From Rhinopithecus roxellana (taxonomy: Eukaryota > Chordata > Mammalia > Primates > Cercopithecidae): DNA of 64,000 bases. How positions within the stretch are numbered: the stretch's first letter is position 1; every line of letters starts with the position of its first letter. Below, piece by piece: positions 10,675 to 21,731 of the stretch. Below the pieces are notes generated by a model. The model was not told the origin of the DNA and did not search any database. It saw only the letters and a program-made list of their open reading frames with translations. The stretch covers positions 70,894,882 through 70,958,881 of the forward strand of contig NC_044549.1 in the NCBI RefSeq assembly GCF_007565055.1. Reading direction: 5' to 3'. The translations under genes and the position numbers were made by a program.

Positions 10675-10990
10675 TGATTCATTCAGTAAATATATATTGC
10701 CCGTGTGCTATGTGCTAGGCCCTACGTATACCGCAGAAAGCAGCACCAAGTTGCTGCAATCATGCATCTTAAGAGTCTGATGGGAAAGATAAAATAAACA
10801 TGTACATAACACAAATAAGTAATTACAGTCAAAATGGTCATAAGAGTAACAGGAAGTAACAGATGGAGGGGTCAAAGAAGTCCTCCTTAAGAAGGCAACA
10901 TTTGAACTGAGATCCGAGGAACGAGAATAAACAAAGAAAGCAAAGAATGGGAGGGACCTAGATGGGAAGAGGATAGTCTTTCTGGCCACG
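10675..10990 (-). mobile_element. L2 LINE, antisense
   Basis: 'gattcattcagtaaatatat', 'tgtgctatgtgctaggccct' and 'gaaggcaacatttgaactga' are in the order of the complement of the L2 3' region. Confidence 0.7.
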
Positions 10991-10991
10991 T

Positions 10992-11150
10992 ATTGAGCTG
11001 CTCCATGCCAGCTGCTTTACAGGCTATCTCCTTTAATCCCACTACTCTGCAAGGAAGGCATAATTTTCCCAGAAGGCAGCCGGGGAACAGAGAACTGAAG
11101 GAAATCACCCAAGCAAGTGGCAATGCTAACTAACACTGAGTCACATCAGC
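10992..11150 (-). mobile_element. MIR SINE, antisense
   Basis: 'tgctttacaggctatctcct', 'gaactgaaggaaatcaccca' and 'agcaagtggcaatgctaac' follow the complement of MIR. Confidence 0.6.
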
Positions 11151-11299
11151 ACTTGCCTTGTTTTGATAACGCAAGGTCAGAGCAAGGGAATAAACTAGAA
11201 CTATGAAGAATCAAAAAGCCAAGCCCTCCAGGCCAAGGAATAGGCCAGCAGCCTCAAGGATTGACTTCAAATGACACTTTTAAAGGGAATTCTAATACT

Positions 11300-11440
11300 A
11301 GCCACCATCCTCTGAATGATGGTCTTGTGCCAGGCACTGGGCCAAGGCCTTCACAAGCATTGTTCATGTCCTTCTCATGATACCCCAGAAGGTAGATACT
11401 ACACTCCCTGCTTTGTAGATGAAGAAAAGGCTATAGACCC
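11300..11440 (-). mobile_element. MIR SINE, antisense, partial
   Basis: 'tgtgccaggcactgggccaa' and 'ctttgtagatgaagaaaagg' match the complement of MIR. Confidence 0.6.
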
Positions 11441-11579
11441 ATACTTCCCCACACCCCCGTAACCCCTCCTCCATGTCACACACAGACCCAAGCAGAAGCC
11501 AACATTTCAATCTGGAGTATGGATTCCAAAGGAAAGTTATGAGGGTGATGGTAAGGGGAGCTCTGGTTAAACCAAATTT

Positions 11580-11858
11580 GAGGCTGAGTGCAGTGGCTCA
11601 AGCTTATAATCCCAGCACTTTGGGAGGCCGAGGTGGGCAGATTACTTGAGGCTGGGAGTTGGAGACCAGTGTGGCGGACATGGAAAAACCCTGTCTCTAT
11701 TAAAAATACAAAAATTAGCTGGGCATGGTGGTAGGCACCTGTAGTCCCAGCTGGGGAGGCTGGGGCACGAGAATTGCTTGAACTCAGGAGGCAGAGGTTG
11801 CAGTGAGCTGAGATCACACCACTGCACTCCAGCCTGGGCAACAGACCGAGATTCTGTC

Positions 11859-11890
<32 letters not shown>
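11580..11890 (+). mobile_element. Alu SINE (AluS-like), sense, ending in a T tract instead of an A-tail
   Basis: Alu body 11,580-11,863, ending 'gattctgtctcaaa'. The 3' tail is not poly(A): three A are followed by 27 T (11,864-11,890), then unrelated sequence. The body is slightly shortened in the middle ('cccagctggggaggctgggg'). Confidence 0.92.
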
Positions 11891-13173
11891 ACCTAAAGAA
11901 GAGATGAATGCAGCCAAGAACGGAGATAAGACACTGTCTTCAAGTATTCGGAAGCTGGGCCAGCTTTGTTTTGTGTGAACTGAGAAAACAGAACTTAAGT
12001 CAGCGGGTGTCAGAGGGAGTCAGGGGCAGTCAGTGCCCCACCCAGATCTTGCCTTACCAGGTCTTTTCAATCCCAAGTTGCTGTAAGGACTGGCTGCCAA
12101 CTTCTCACAGCTGCACCCTTTTCTGGAGAATCTACAACAAGGGATGTACCACTAGGAAAGCAATGAAATGTTCGCCGTCTCCCAGCCACTTTATTCAGCC
12201 TGAATCTTGGCACATACAATGACTGTCTGAAAATACCAGCCCCTCCATATACAACTGTCTTCAATAATAACCAAAGGACCAAAGAATACAGCTTGAAGAC
12301 AAAATGAATTCCATGGTATTCTGCTTGTCCCCAGGCAGGCAGGCACAAAACAAACTGAAACAGGACACACCTCCTCCAGCACCAGAAAACAGTTGTGGAG
12401 CTTCTCACTGCTGATATTCATACATTCGCTGGGGCTTTCTCTTTACTTGGATAAATTCCAGGTCACTTATTTCTATTCTCTTTGCACACCTCATATTTGT
12501 CTTCTCTATTTAATCAAGGAAAGTTGGAGGCAAAGTACGGCTGTAGCAAAAAGCAGTCGTCAAAAACGTTTCTCCAAGATCAAATATTTATGCCGCAGCA
12601 AGCAAGCTAACTGATTGTGATCAAAGGATAATAAATCATTTGAAAAAAGAAAGAAAAAGCGATCAATGTGAATAGTATAATTTGCCTTTCATCAGGTGCT
12701 GTTGAGATCCTGATTTTTTGTTTGTTCGTCTAACAATGATCGTTTCTGATTTTCTTTTCTTTCATTTAAAAATACATTTTTTCCCTCCCCAAGCCACTCA
12801 GATGTGCAGTGCTATTTGATGAGTTTTTGTGGAGGAGGCTCAAATTCCATATTCTGCACCCTGTGAAAAAGAACATGTGTAGTTTTCTGTAGCCCATGTC
12901 TGGTTTTCAATGGCTCACGCTGTTATTACACGATTAAGAAATTGATTGAGTCGGGGGGTGGGTTAAAGAAAAAAAAGAAAGAAATTGATTGAACTCAGAG
13001 AAACTGGAACATTTCAAAGAACAGCCATGTTCAAATTACAGATTTCGATAAATAAGACTTATGAAAAATTAACCGCAGCCAACTGGCCAATATTTTTCAT
13101 CCCCAGACACCCCTACCTCTTCTCCCAAGCTCAAATGGGCAGCAAGTAATACATTAAATGTAGATAACAAAAG
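11891..13173. other. Long stretch without recognised repeat
   Basis: Apparently single-copy sequence. Overlapping minus-strand frames at 12,067-12,421 encode no domain I know. An A-rich patch lies at 12,636-12,660. Confidence 0.4.
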
Positions 13174-13282
13174 AAAAATGATAATGAACAATGTGACATC
13201 GCTTTACCATTCATGTTCACTGAAAGGTAGATTTTAAAAACATGAATGGTAAAGCGATGTCACATTGTTCATTGTCATTTTT
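13174..13282. repeat. Near-perfect 44-bp inverted repeat with 21-nt loop
   Basis: The left arm 13,174-13,217 and right arm 13,239-13,282 are reverse complements over 44 bases with one mismatch (T at 13,182 against G at 13,274). In an RNA from the + strand this is a U-G wobble, so the stem would be fully paired. The loop is 13,218-13,238. It does not match a MITE or palindromic repeat that I recognise (not MADE1-like), and no TA or 8-bp target duplication is visible. Confidence 0.97.
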
Positions 13283-13469
13283 AAAGAGTACTGTCCATCT
13301 TGTCGCGTTTTTAAATTTTTTATTATGTGCTTCTATTATGAGATCGTCCTGATTTTTATAGAAAGCTCAGCACATATGGAATTTGGTATTCTCATTTTAA
13401 AAATGTACTTAATACAGTTATTGGAATATAATTCACATTCCATACAATGCACCTATTTATTTTTCTGCC

Positions 13470-13738
13470 TTTTTTTTTTTTTTTTTTTTTCTTGAGACAG
13501 AGTCTTGCTCTGTTGCCCAGACTAGAGTACAGTGGCGTGATCTCAGCTCACTACAACCTCTGCCTCCCAAGTTTAAGCAATTTCTCGTGCCACGGCCCTT
13601 CGAGTAGCTGGAATTACAGGCATGCATCACCACTCCTAGCTAATTTTTGTATTTTTAGTAGAAACGGGGTTTCACCATGTTGACCAGATTGGTCTTGAAC
13701 AAGTGCTGGGATTACAGGAGTGAGCCACTGTTCCTGGC
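13470..13738 (-). mobile_element. Alu SINE, antisense, internally deleted
   Basis: T-run, 'gagacagagtcttgctctgt' to 'gagccactgttcctggcc'. About 40 bases of the left monomer are missing where 'ttggtcttgaac' joins 'aagtgctgggatt'. It sits in the tail region of the L1 that follows. Confidence 0.92.
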
Positions 13739-14113
13739 CTTTTGTTCTTATTGTTAATAATTGCAACTTTTATTTTAGATTCAGTGGGTATATGTGCAGT
13801 TCTGTCACATGGGAACACTGCATGATGCTGAGGTTTAGGGTACAGATGATTCTGTCACCCAGGCAGTGGGTACAGCACCCAATAGGCAATCCTTCAGCCC
13901 CTTCCCTCCCTCTTGCCTCCAGCACTCCCCAGTGGCTATTGCTCCTATGTTTATGTCTATGTGTAGTCAATGTTTAGCTCCCACTTATAAGGGAGAACAT
14001 GTGATATTTGGTGTTCTGTTCCTGTGTTAATTTGCTTAATATAATGGCCTCCAGGTACATCCATGTTGCTGCAAAGGACATGGTTTCTTTTTGTGGCTAC
14101 AAAGTATTCCATG
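13739..14113 (-). mobile_element. Primate L1 (L1PB-like) 3' end, antisense, 5'-truncated
   Basis: Complement of the L1 3' UTR and ORF2 end: 'tttattttagattcagtggg', 'agctcccacttataagggag', 'catgttgctgcaaaggacat', stopping at 'aaagtattccatg'. Flanked by the target-site duplication described for the host repeat. Confidence 0.85.
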
Positions 14114-14190
14114 AATCCACCCATTTAAACTGTATAATTCAATGGTTTTTAGCATATTCAGAATTTATTCTTTTGTAACCAGTTCTATTA

Positions 14191-14864
14191 CTTTGAACTG
14201 GTCTTCTTTGGAGGAAAGTCTTAGAGAAAAATAAAAAAGGACTTTTAACTTCATGAACATGGAGCTCAAGAAATCAACTCTATTTTTTTCCACCCCATGG
14301 CTTCTTTCTTTGTAAAATTTTATCTTTGCTTTTAGAAGAATCCATCCCACCAACTGAAGTGTTCTATGCCTAAAGTCAGTGCAGAAGTAATTGCATTAGA
14401 TTAAAGCTACACTCTCACTCCAGGAAGTAGAGTTGGAGCTTTGCTGCTAGAATATAAAAGCTTTATTTCCCTTGTTTTTTCCTTACAGACATTTTTTGGG
14501 CCACAGCTCATTGCAGACTGATCTTTATGACTTCACATTTGCTCAAAGCAAGTGATTTATTAGGAGCAGCACCGACATAAATTCATAGAGGAAAAATCTT
14601 TATAAAATATCAGTGAACCAAGGTTCACTTTTCACACCTCGTGCTGCCTGTGTGTGTTTGCATATGTACACATGCAATGTGATGCATGCACAACACCCAC
14701 ACACACACACACACACACGTTCAGTCATTCATAGCATGGCTTACAGGTCTGATTCTGTTAAATTTTTTACTTTTAGGAGAGGAGAACATTAAAAATGAGC
14801 ACTTTTGTTCATTCAATTCCTCTACATCATTCCCTCTCACCCAAGGACTCCTGAACCTCTTGGA
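14191..14864. other. No recognised element apart from a short (CA)n
   Basis: Mostly single-copy sequence. A (CA)n run lies at 14,693-14,718, with alternating TG/CA sequence just upstream (14,647-14,690). Confidence 0.5.
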
Positions 14865-14950
14865 GGGTTGAGGCCCAGGAACCTGCATTTTAAACCAAAT
14901 CTCCAGGTGTCTCTGATGCCCTGACGTTGAAGAACTAAGACTACTCTGTC
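14865..14950 (+). mobile_element. Possible MER5A/MER20-like hAT MITE fragment
   Basis: 'ggaacctgcattttaaacca' followed by 'ctccaggtgtctctgatgcc' resembles the 3' half of a MER5A-type element. Short and diverged. Confidence 0.45.
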
Positions 14951-15084
14951 GCATCCTGAAGTCTGGGTACTCAATGAAGCAGGGGATGGCTTCTCTGCTG
15001 AGAGTCAGGGAGTCAGATGCACTGGAATGAAATCTTTGCCACTCCAGATGTGTGGCAGCACCCAAATCCACATGTGAGTTGCAA

Positions 15085-15210
15085 GTCTACTGCGTGCCAC
15101 ATGCGGGGAATACAACACAGGCAAGACTCAGCTCTTCACTTTCTCTGTCTAGTGGGAATCTGGAAATGTAAACCAATAAATGACAATAAAGTGTTATAAG
15201 TACAAAAACA
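15085..15210 (-). mobile_element. L2 LINE fragment, antisense
   Basis: 'tactgcgtgccacatgcggg', 'ttctctgtctagtgggaatc' and 'gacaataaagtgttataagt' follow the complement of the L2 3' end. Confidence 0.6.
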
Positions 15211-15299
15211 AGAAACCTGTACGTTAAAACGCCAATTTGAAGAAAGTGTTTTAAACAATTCAAGTTTCCTATATCTCCTTTTCCCTTCTTCTGACAAAC

Positions 15300-15430
15300 C
15301 CTCTTATCTACCCACCCAAACATATACCTCACACAAGTACACACAGCCCACACACCATACACACACACACAATGTCCATCACACATATACCCCATACGCA
15401 CTCAATACCCAGGGCCCACACATCACCCTA
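15300..15430. repeat. CA-rich low-complexity tract
   Basis: Imperfect CACA-rich sequence with a pure (CA) run at 15,358-15,371. Confidence 0.8.
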
Positions 15431-15449
15431 CATGTTCCCCACGTACAGA

Positions 15450-15620
15450 TCGCACAAAGTTGCCAGATTAACAAATAAAATACAGGACACTAAGTTAAAT
15501 TAGAATTTCAAATGAACATATTTTGGACAGACACTAAAAATAAATACATTATTTATGTAAAATTACAACTTAAATAGTGGGGCTATATTGTACTTGACAA
15601 ACGTAAAATATCTCACACAG
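15450..15620. mobile_element. Possible old interspersed repeat, family not named
   Basis: 'gttgccagattaacaaataa' and 'aatacaggacactaagttaa' recall a common mammalian repeat, but I cannot name the family with confidence. Confidence 0.35.
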
Positions 15621-15794
15621 ATCTTTATCACATACACACATACGCACACCCATTTCTCTACTTGACTTCACAATTGCTGAAAATCTGACAAAGAGAGTTC
15701 TGAGTTACTATCTTTTTACCTTTCTATGTTGTTTTGTTTAAATTTTATAGCACATATGGATTACATCTAAAATTCAAAATAGAAAATGGATCAG

Positions 15795-15796
<2 letters not shown>

Positions 15797-15836
<40 letters not shown>

Positions 15837-16079
15837 AGACAGAGTCTCACTCTGCTGCCCAGGCTGGAGTGCAATAGCTCAATCTTGGCTCACTGCAACC
15901 TCTGCCTCCTGAGTTCAAGCAGTTCTCTTGCCTCAGCCTCCTGAGTAGCTAGGATTACAGGCACACGTCCCCATGCCCAGCTAATTTTTGTATTATTAGT
16001 AGAGACAAGGTTTTACCATGTTGCCCACCTCAGCCTCCCAAAATGCTGGGATTAAAGGCGTGAGCCACTGCACCTGGCC
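15797..16079 (-). mobile_element. Alu SINE, antisense, with 39-base T tract and internal deletion
   Basis: T tract 15,797-15,835, then 'gagacagagtctcactctgc' to 'gtgagccactgcacctggcc'. A middle piece of the left monomer is deleted where 'accatgttgcc' joins 'cacctcagcctcc'. Confidence 0.94.
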
Positions 16080-16754
16080 ACTGGGAAATATTTTACACGA
16101 AGACTTAGTCCCATTAAACCACTAGCATTCCTGGGAGTGTGCCCCCTCCTTGCCAGTTTGTGAACTGCCATGGAGAGTACCATGTATCTGGTGAAATGTG
16201 GTAGATGGAAGGAAAACAGGCAAGGACCAAGGCCCAGTGAAAAGAACAGCTGGAAATGGACACAGGAGAAGGCCACCAGGAGGTCCCTGGGCTTGGGGAC
16301 TGCTAAATGCCTTGACTGTTTATTTTAATGGTGAAACCAATTACAACAATAATAGTTGTCAGGACTGCCATGTTTGGTTGTGCTGTGTGTGCACTGCATA
16401 AGGGTCTCATGAAAGAGTGGCTGGTGTACTCTGCTTCCCCCTTCCCCAATGTCCACAGAGCGATTTTTCTAATTTCTGTAGACTCCCAACAGAGGCTAAC
16501 AACTGCCTCAATTAGTTAGCGTTTAGGAATAGTTGTACATGCCTGCAAGTATGCTAAGTGACTTACGACCCAACACTCCCTATGGGGGTCTCCCTGTACA
16601 GAACAACACCACTTCAGCAAATTAGGAGCACCATCAGGTAGCTTGTCTATCACACACAATGGAAGCTGTCCCAACTTGTTCAACCTGGACTCCCTCACGA
16701 GAGAGAGGTGGAGGATATAACTGCAATCTACTCTTCTACCACGTGACACCTCAT
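16080..16754. other. No recognised feature
   Basis: No repeat or coding signal that I recognise. Confidence 0.4.
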
Positions 16755-17245
16755 TAATAGGAAGAGTCTAACTTCTCAACCTTGAATCCAGGCAGGGTTG
16801 CAACTGCCTCAACCAGTGGGGTAGAACAGAGTTGCTGCAGATGGCTTTGGAGGCTGGGTCATAACAGGTGGAACAGCTTCTGCCTTGTTTACTGGACCTC
16901 AAAGTTATTGCGCTGAGCCATCACACAGGAAGTCCAACCACCCTGAAATCACCATGCTGTGAGGAAGTCAAGCCACATGGAGAGGCCAGGTGTCAACTCT
17001 CTTGAGTCACCCAGGTCCAGGCACACAATATGTGCAGGAATTAACCCTGAGGGGATTCCAGCCCCCTGAGGTTATATTACCAACTTTTGAGTCTTCCCAA
17101 ATGAGGACTTCCAACCACCCAGAGCACAAACAAGCCATCCCCAAATGGGTATACCCTATCTGATCTCCTGACCCACAGAATCCATAAGCACAAGTCACTA
17201 AGTGTTGGAGTAACTTAGTACCCAGCCATTATACCTGGAACAAGA
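16755..17245 (+). mobile_element. Possible old LTR (ERVL/MaLR-like), sense
   Basis: The 3' part ('gatctcctgacccacagaat' ... 'agtcactaagtgttggagta') resembles the polyadenylation-end region of ERVL/MaLR LTRs. The 5' part is not recognisable, so boundaries are approximate. Confidence 0.35.
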
Positions 17246-17715
17246 GGACAGAAAACCACCTGACCTAGGAACACGGTGAAGGCCAACAAATTCTATCAAA
17301 TTCTATCAAAGTCCAGAGAACTAAGTGATATAAGCAAGACCCACTGTCTTGTCCTAAAATCTACCAGATTTGGGCTGTCTCTCTCTCTCTCTGGCCTGTA
17401 CAGTACTTTGAGCCCGTTTGATCCTATCAAAACAGAAATTTCAGAACAGAAAGAATCAGCAACCAGCAAAGATGGCCTTACTCTTATTATTGCCTATGAG
17501 AGGTGATGCTAAGCTATATCAGACACTACTACTGCCCTCTAGAAAAGTTGGGATTCCTCAATGGTCTGAACATTCCTGGACCTCAGGGCTTGCATAATGC
17601 ACTTAGCAGTGGGGACAGGAGAGAACTTCTTGCAGTACATCCCCCAAAGAGAGGGGTAATCTGATAACTCTTAATGCTTTTCCCTGGGCAGAAATCCTGA
17701 GGCCATGGTGCTAGC
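17246..17715. other. No recognised feature; short CT run
   Basis: A tandem 'attctatcaa' doublet lies at about 17,290 and a (CT) run at 17,379-17,393. Nothing else recognised. Confidence 0.4.
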
Positions 17716-19218
17716 CCAGCACAACTTTGTTTCTTTTTTTTTATTATTATACTTTAAGTTCTGAGATACATGTGCAGAATGTACAGGTTTGTTACGTGGG
17801 TACACATGTGTCATGGTGGTTTGCTGCACCCATCAACTCGTCATCTACATTAGGTAGCATTCTCCTAATGCTATCCTTCCCCTATCCCCTACCTCCCGAC
17901 AGGCCCCAGTGTGTGATATTCCCCTCCCTGTGTCCAAGTGTTCTCATTGTTCAACTCCCACTTATGAGTGAGAACATGTGGTGTTGGTTTTCTGTTCCTG
18001 TGTAAGTTTGCTGAGAATGATGGTTTCCAGTTGCATCCATGTCCCTGCAAAGGACATGAACTCATCCTTTTTATGGCTGCATAGTATTCCATGGTGTATA
18101 TGTGCCACATTTTCTTTATCCAGTCTATCACTGATGGGCATTTGGGATGGTTCCAAGGCTTTGCTATTGTGAACAGTGCTGCAATAAACATATGTGTGCA
18201 TGTGTCTTTATAGTAGAACGATTTATAATCCTTTGGGTATATACCCAGTAATGCGATTGCTGGGTCAAATGGTATTTCTGGTTCTAGATCCTTGAGGAAC
18301 CGCCACACTGTCTTCCACAATGGTTGACCTAATTTACACTCCCACCAACAGTGTAAAAGCGTTCCTATTTCCCCACATCCTCTCCGGCATCTGTTATTTC
18401 CTGACTTTTTAATGATTGCCATTCTAACTGGCATGAGATGGTATCTCATTGTGGTTTTGATTTGCATTTCTCTAATGACCAGTGGTGATGAGTTTTTTCA
18501 TGTTTCTTGGCCACATAAATGTCTTCTTTTGAGAAGTGTCTGTTCATATCCTTCACCCACTTTTTAATGGGGTTGTTTTTTTCTTGTGAATTTAAGTTCC
18601 TTGCGGATTCTGGATATTAGCCCTTTGTCAGATGGGTAGATTTCAAAATTTTCTCCATTCTGTAGGTTGTCTGTTCATTCTAATGATAGTTTCTTTTGCT
18701 GTGCAGAAGTTCTTTAGTTTAATTAGATCCAATTTGTCAATTTTGGCTTTTGTTGCCATTGCTTTTGGTGTTTTAGTCATAAAGTCTTTGCCCGTGCCTA
18801 CTTCCTGAATGATATTGCCTAGGTTTTCTTCTAGGGTTTTTATGGTTTTAGGTGTTATGTTAAGTCTTTAATCCATTTTGAGTTAATTTTTGTATAAGGT
18901 GTAAGGAAGTGGTCCAGTTTCAGTTTTCTACACATGGGCTAACCAGTTTTCCCAACACCATTGATTAAATTGGGAATCATTTCCCCATTTCTTATTTTTG
19001 TCAGGTTCGTCAAAGATCAGATGGTTGTAGATGTATGGCGTTATTTCTGAGGTGTCTGTTCTGTTCCATGCGTCCATATATCTGTTTTTGGTACCAGTAC
19101 CTTGCTGTTTTGGTTACTGTAACCTTGTAGTATAGTTTGAAGTCAGGTAACGTGATGCCTTCAGCTTTGTTCTTTTTGCTTGGGATTGTCTTGGCTATAT
19201 GTTGGCCAGTACAACTTT
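17716..19218 (-). mobile_element. L1PA-type LINE-1, antisense, 5'-truncated to ~1.5 kb
   Basis: The body is 17,730-19,205: the complement of an L1 3' UTR ('tattatactttaagttctga') and the distal part of ORF2, ending at 'gattgtcttggctatatg'. Flanks 'ccagcacaacttt' (17,716-17,728) and 'ccagtacaacttt' (19,206-19,218) form a 13-bp target-site duplication with one mismatch. Truncation removes the 5' UTR, ORF1, endonuclease and the catalytic part of the reverse transcriptase, so it was dead on arrival. Confidence 0.95.
17889..18467 (-). pseudogene. L1 ORF2p C-terminal remnant
   Basis: A minus-strand frame encodes the C-terminal segment of the L1 ORF2 protein, including the cysteine-rich region (C and H residues around 'RCRRGCGEIGTLLHC') and 'KMWHIYTMEYYAAI'. 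Past that point it has shifted frame relative to the family ('RMSSCPLQGHG'), so even this fragment is broken. It has no promoter of its own. Confidence 0.9.
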
Positions 19219-19493
19219 CTTAAGCCTTATTTGGTATAACAAAAGATAAGCTCTCCCTACTATGTAGGAGAACATGTATAAGGAGCAAATGTGATTTTTA
19301 AATCAAGAATTGTTCAGTAGAGGGTTTGCAAACATTATGTATACTCTTCCTTTGTATGGATAGATATATGCAGTCCATCTCTGGAAAAGGGACCACAGAA
19401 ACCTTTGGGAGACCCCATGAAAAGACTGTTGGAAAATGACCATAGCCCATTAATTCCATCAACTGCCCATGAAATGAAAAAAGTAATTACAGT
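19219..19493. other. No recognised feature
   Basis: Flanking sequence between the antisense L1 and a small Alu monomer. Nothing recognised. Confidence 0.4.
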
Positions 19494-19614
19494 CAGCCAG
19501 GTATGGTGCCTTATACCTGTAGTCCTAATTACTTGGAGGCTCAGCGGATAGGATTGCTTGAGTCCAGCAGTTCAAATTCAGCGTGGGCAACATAGCAAGA
19601 CCCCATCTCTAAAA
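19494..19614 (+). mobile_element. Free left Alu monomer (FLAM-like), sense
   Basis: A single monomer: 'gccaggtatggtgccttata' to 'gcaagaccccatctctaaaa', with no second monomer. Fits the fossil Alu monomer class or a truncated Alu. Confidence 0.75.
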
Positions 19615-20119
19615 GTAATTTTTTTACTCGTATATAATTCCATAATGTTGTCAGGGGTCTCCAGGTCTAGGTAAGGGGTTTTTCTGAGGGGAATCCCATG
19701 AAATTTGCAGATAGTTTATATAAGCCCTTGATAGGATCCAAGAGGATGCCCGAAATCACCCCTTATACCTTCATGGGACTCACAATTCAAGTCATCCATT
19801 GCACTCAAAACTAGAATAGCCAGGATCAGTGAAAACATTCTGGATCAATGGAAGAGGTTGTGCACTACTATTCAGAAACAATGATAATGGCACCACTCTC
19901 ATAGTGACATCAGTAAGGACAACAAAGACTTTTTACTTAGAGCCCTTGCTGGCAACAAAACATGAACTGGAAGGATCTGCTACAATGGTCCTGAGACTTC
20001 ACATCAGCCAGTCCTACTTATATTATCTGCCTGGAAGGGATCGTATTAATCCAGGATCTCTTGTAAAAAGGAATGACATCCAAGGTACTTCCAAGTCTCC
20101 AATCAATAATAAATGATAC
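19615..20119. other. No recognised feature; 95-codon open frame
   Basis: A + strand frame at 19,829-20,116 has no recognisable domain and no splice or promoter context. I treat it as chance. Confidence 0.35.
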
Positions 20120-20255
20120 AATCTGCTGGCTCAAGCACTTGCCTCAGACAGCTTTGAATCCCAGCATAACATCATCCTACAAGACCCTAAGAAAGTCATG
20201 TTGACGTTTTGAAACTCATTTTTACTAATCTGTAAAATGAGGAGTTTGGACAAGC
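20120..20255 (+). mobile_element. MIR SINE, sense
   Basis: 'agctttgaatcccagcataa', 'aagaaagtcatgttgacgtt' and 'actaatctgtaaaatgagga' follow MIR order. Confidence 0.7.
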
Positions 20256-20489
20256 ATAAAATGTATTTCTTAGAATACTAGAATCCCCTGAGAGTTAATT
20301 CCAGCACATACCTAATTTCTTATAAGATGCTTCATAGATCCAGACCAGAAAAAAGGGGAAAATCCTGTGATCAAATAAATTTGGAACATGCTACATATTG
20401 AATCACCCTTTAGAAGAATCACAAGATGTACTGACATATACAGGTTCTGATAAGTCCTGCATTAAAGAATTTTGTTTCACTTTGTTTAA

Positions 20490-20574
20490 CTCAGCATTTC
20501 CAAAACACGGTTGATCACAAAATTCATTAGTACTCCAGGAAGGGTTCCATAAAACCCATTTGGGGAATGCTGAG
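20490..20574. mobile_element. Small hAT-like MITE with terminal inverted repeats
   Basis: Starts 'ctcagcatttcc' and ends 'ggggaatgctgag': terminal inverted repeats of about 10-12 bp around an 85-bp element. Resembles the non-autonomous hAT-Charlie group; subfamily not assigned. Confidence 0.5.
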
Positions 20575-20824
20575 TTTCGTTCATTTATTCATTCACTAAC
20601 ACTTATTCTCTTAGTCTTCCCAAATTCCAGAATTCTTTCATTCAACCTTAGTTAGTTTGCTTGTTTGAATGGAACATCTGCCAAAGGATTTGCAAGGGAA
20701 CAAATTGAGTCAAAACCAGGTCAGAGACACAATGTGCTTTCTGCTAAATTGACTGCAGGGCAGCCCCCAGGTCTTAACAATAGGACTGTGGTTGCAAAAA
20801 TATTAGCAAATGAGTTCTCCAGGG

Positions 20825-21160
20825 GAAAAAAAAAAAAAAAGGCCTGGGCCAGGTACGGTGGTTCATGCTTGTAATCCCAGCACTTTGGGAGACTGAGGGT
20901 GGGCAAATCACCTGAGGTCAGGAGTTTGAGACCAGCCTAGCCAACATGGTGAAACCCTGTGTCTACTGAAAATACAAAAATTAGCCAGGCACGGTTGTGC
21001 CCATCTGTAATCCCAGCCACTGGGGAGGCTGAGGCAGGAGAATCACTTGAACCTGGGAGGTGGAGGTTGCAGTGAGTCAAGATCACACCATTGCACTCCG
21101 CCTGGGCAGCAGAGCAAAAGACTCTGTCTCAAAAAAAAGAAAAAAGAAAAAAAGAAACAA
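20825..21160 (+). mobile_element. Alu SINE (AluS-like), sense
   Basis: Body from about 20,846 ('gggccaggtacggtggttca') to 'aagactctgtctc' plus an AAAG-rich tail. A 15-base A run (20,826-20,840) lies just upstream, a possible older poly(A) at the insertion point. Confidence 0.94.
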
Positions 21161-21701
21161 AAGATAAGAAAGGCTAACAGAAGCACTGAGAAATAGTTTT
21201 ATCATCATGCTGATGTTCTGTTTTTCCTGTTATGATGTACTACCATGATTCAGTCACTGCCTAGTTTACCAGGGTAAACAATTCTTCATTGATAGCCCCC
21301 CCAAATTAGCAAGAATGTTCTTCTCTTTCCCAGAAGTAGACAACTCTGAACGATTTTCTATTGCTTTCCTGTGAACTGAATATTTACCTTGTTGTACTCC
21401 CGATAAAATGACTAATCCAAAGACAGCAACTAGGTTTCAGACCTATTCTTTCAGTTTCTTGGACTTCAGGGGAGAGAAGGATGGTGAGGCTACATCCAGA
21501 GTCATCAGCCAAGAGCACTGTAATTGATTAATGATGTCTGCCAAGGATCAGGGGCCAAAGACAAAAGCCTCTGATTTGTGGCCCTGGCTCTGAATTAAGG
21601 TAAGGTGAAAGCCACCATCTAGAAACAGAAACAACAGGACGATTACAAAAATCACTGCAAAACTCAGTCATATATTAGCAGGGGAAATTTAAACAGATGC
21701 T
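21161..21701. other. No recognised feature
   Basis: Single-copy looking sequence. No repeat or coding signal recognised. Confidence 0.4.
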
Positions 21702-21731
21702 GTGTGTGTGTGTGTGAGTGTGTGTGTGTGT
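21702..21731. repeat. (TG)n microsatellite
   Basis: About 15 TG units with one interruption ('gtgagtgtg'). Confidence 0.95.

Larger units (their letters stand above)
13405..14190 (-). mobile_element. Old L1 (L1M) 3' fragment, antisense, split by younger L1 plus Alu
   Basis: 'attggaatataattcacatt' at 13,420 and 'ttaaactgtataattcaatg' at 14,125 are adjoining parts of one old LINE 3' end. The intervening 13,460-14,113 was inserted later: 'aatgcacctattta' (13,446-13,459) and 'aatccacccattta' (14,114-14,127) are its target-site duplication, 12 of 14 identical. Confidence 0.55.

Noticed and set aside
13174..13282. MADE1 or other known mariner MITE
   Set aside because: Arm sequence does not match the MADE1 palindrome and there is no TA duplication at the ends.
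17889..18467. Domesticated reverse-transcriptase-derived gene
   Set aside because: It is only the C-terminal part of a 5'-truncated L1 with a frameshift and a normal target-site duplication.
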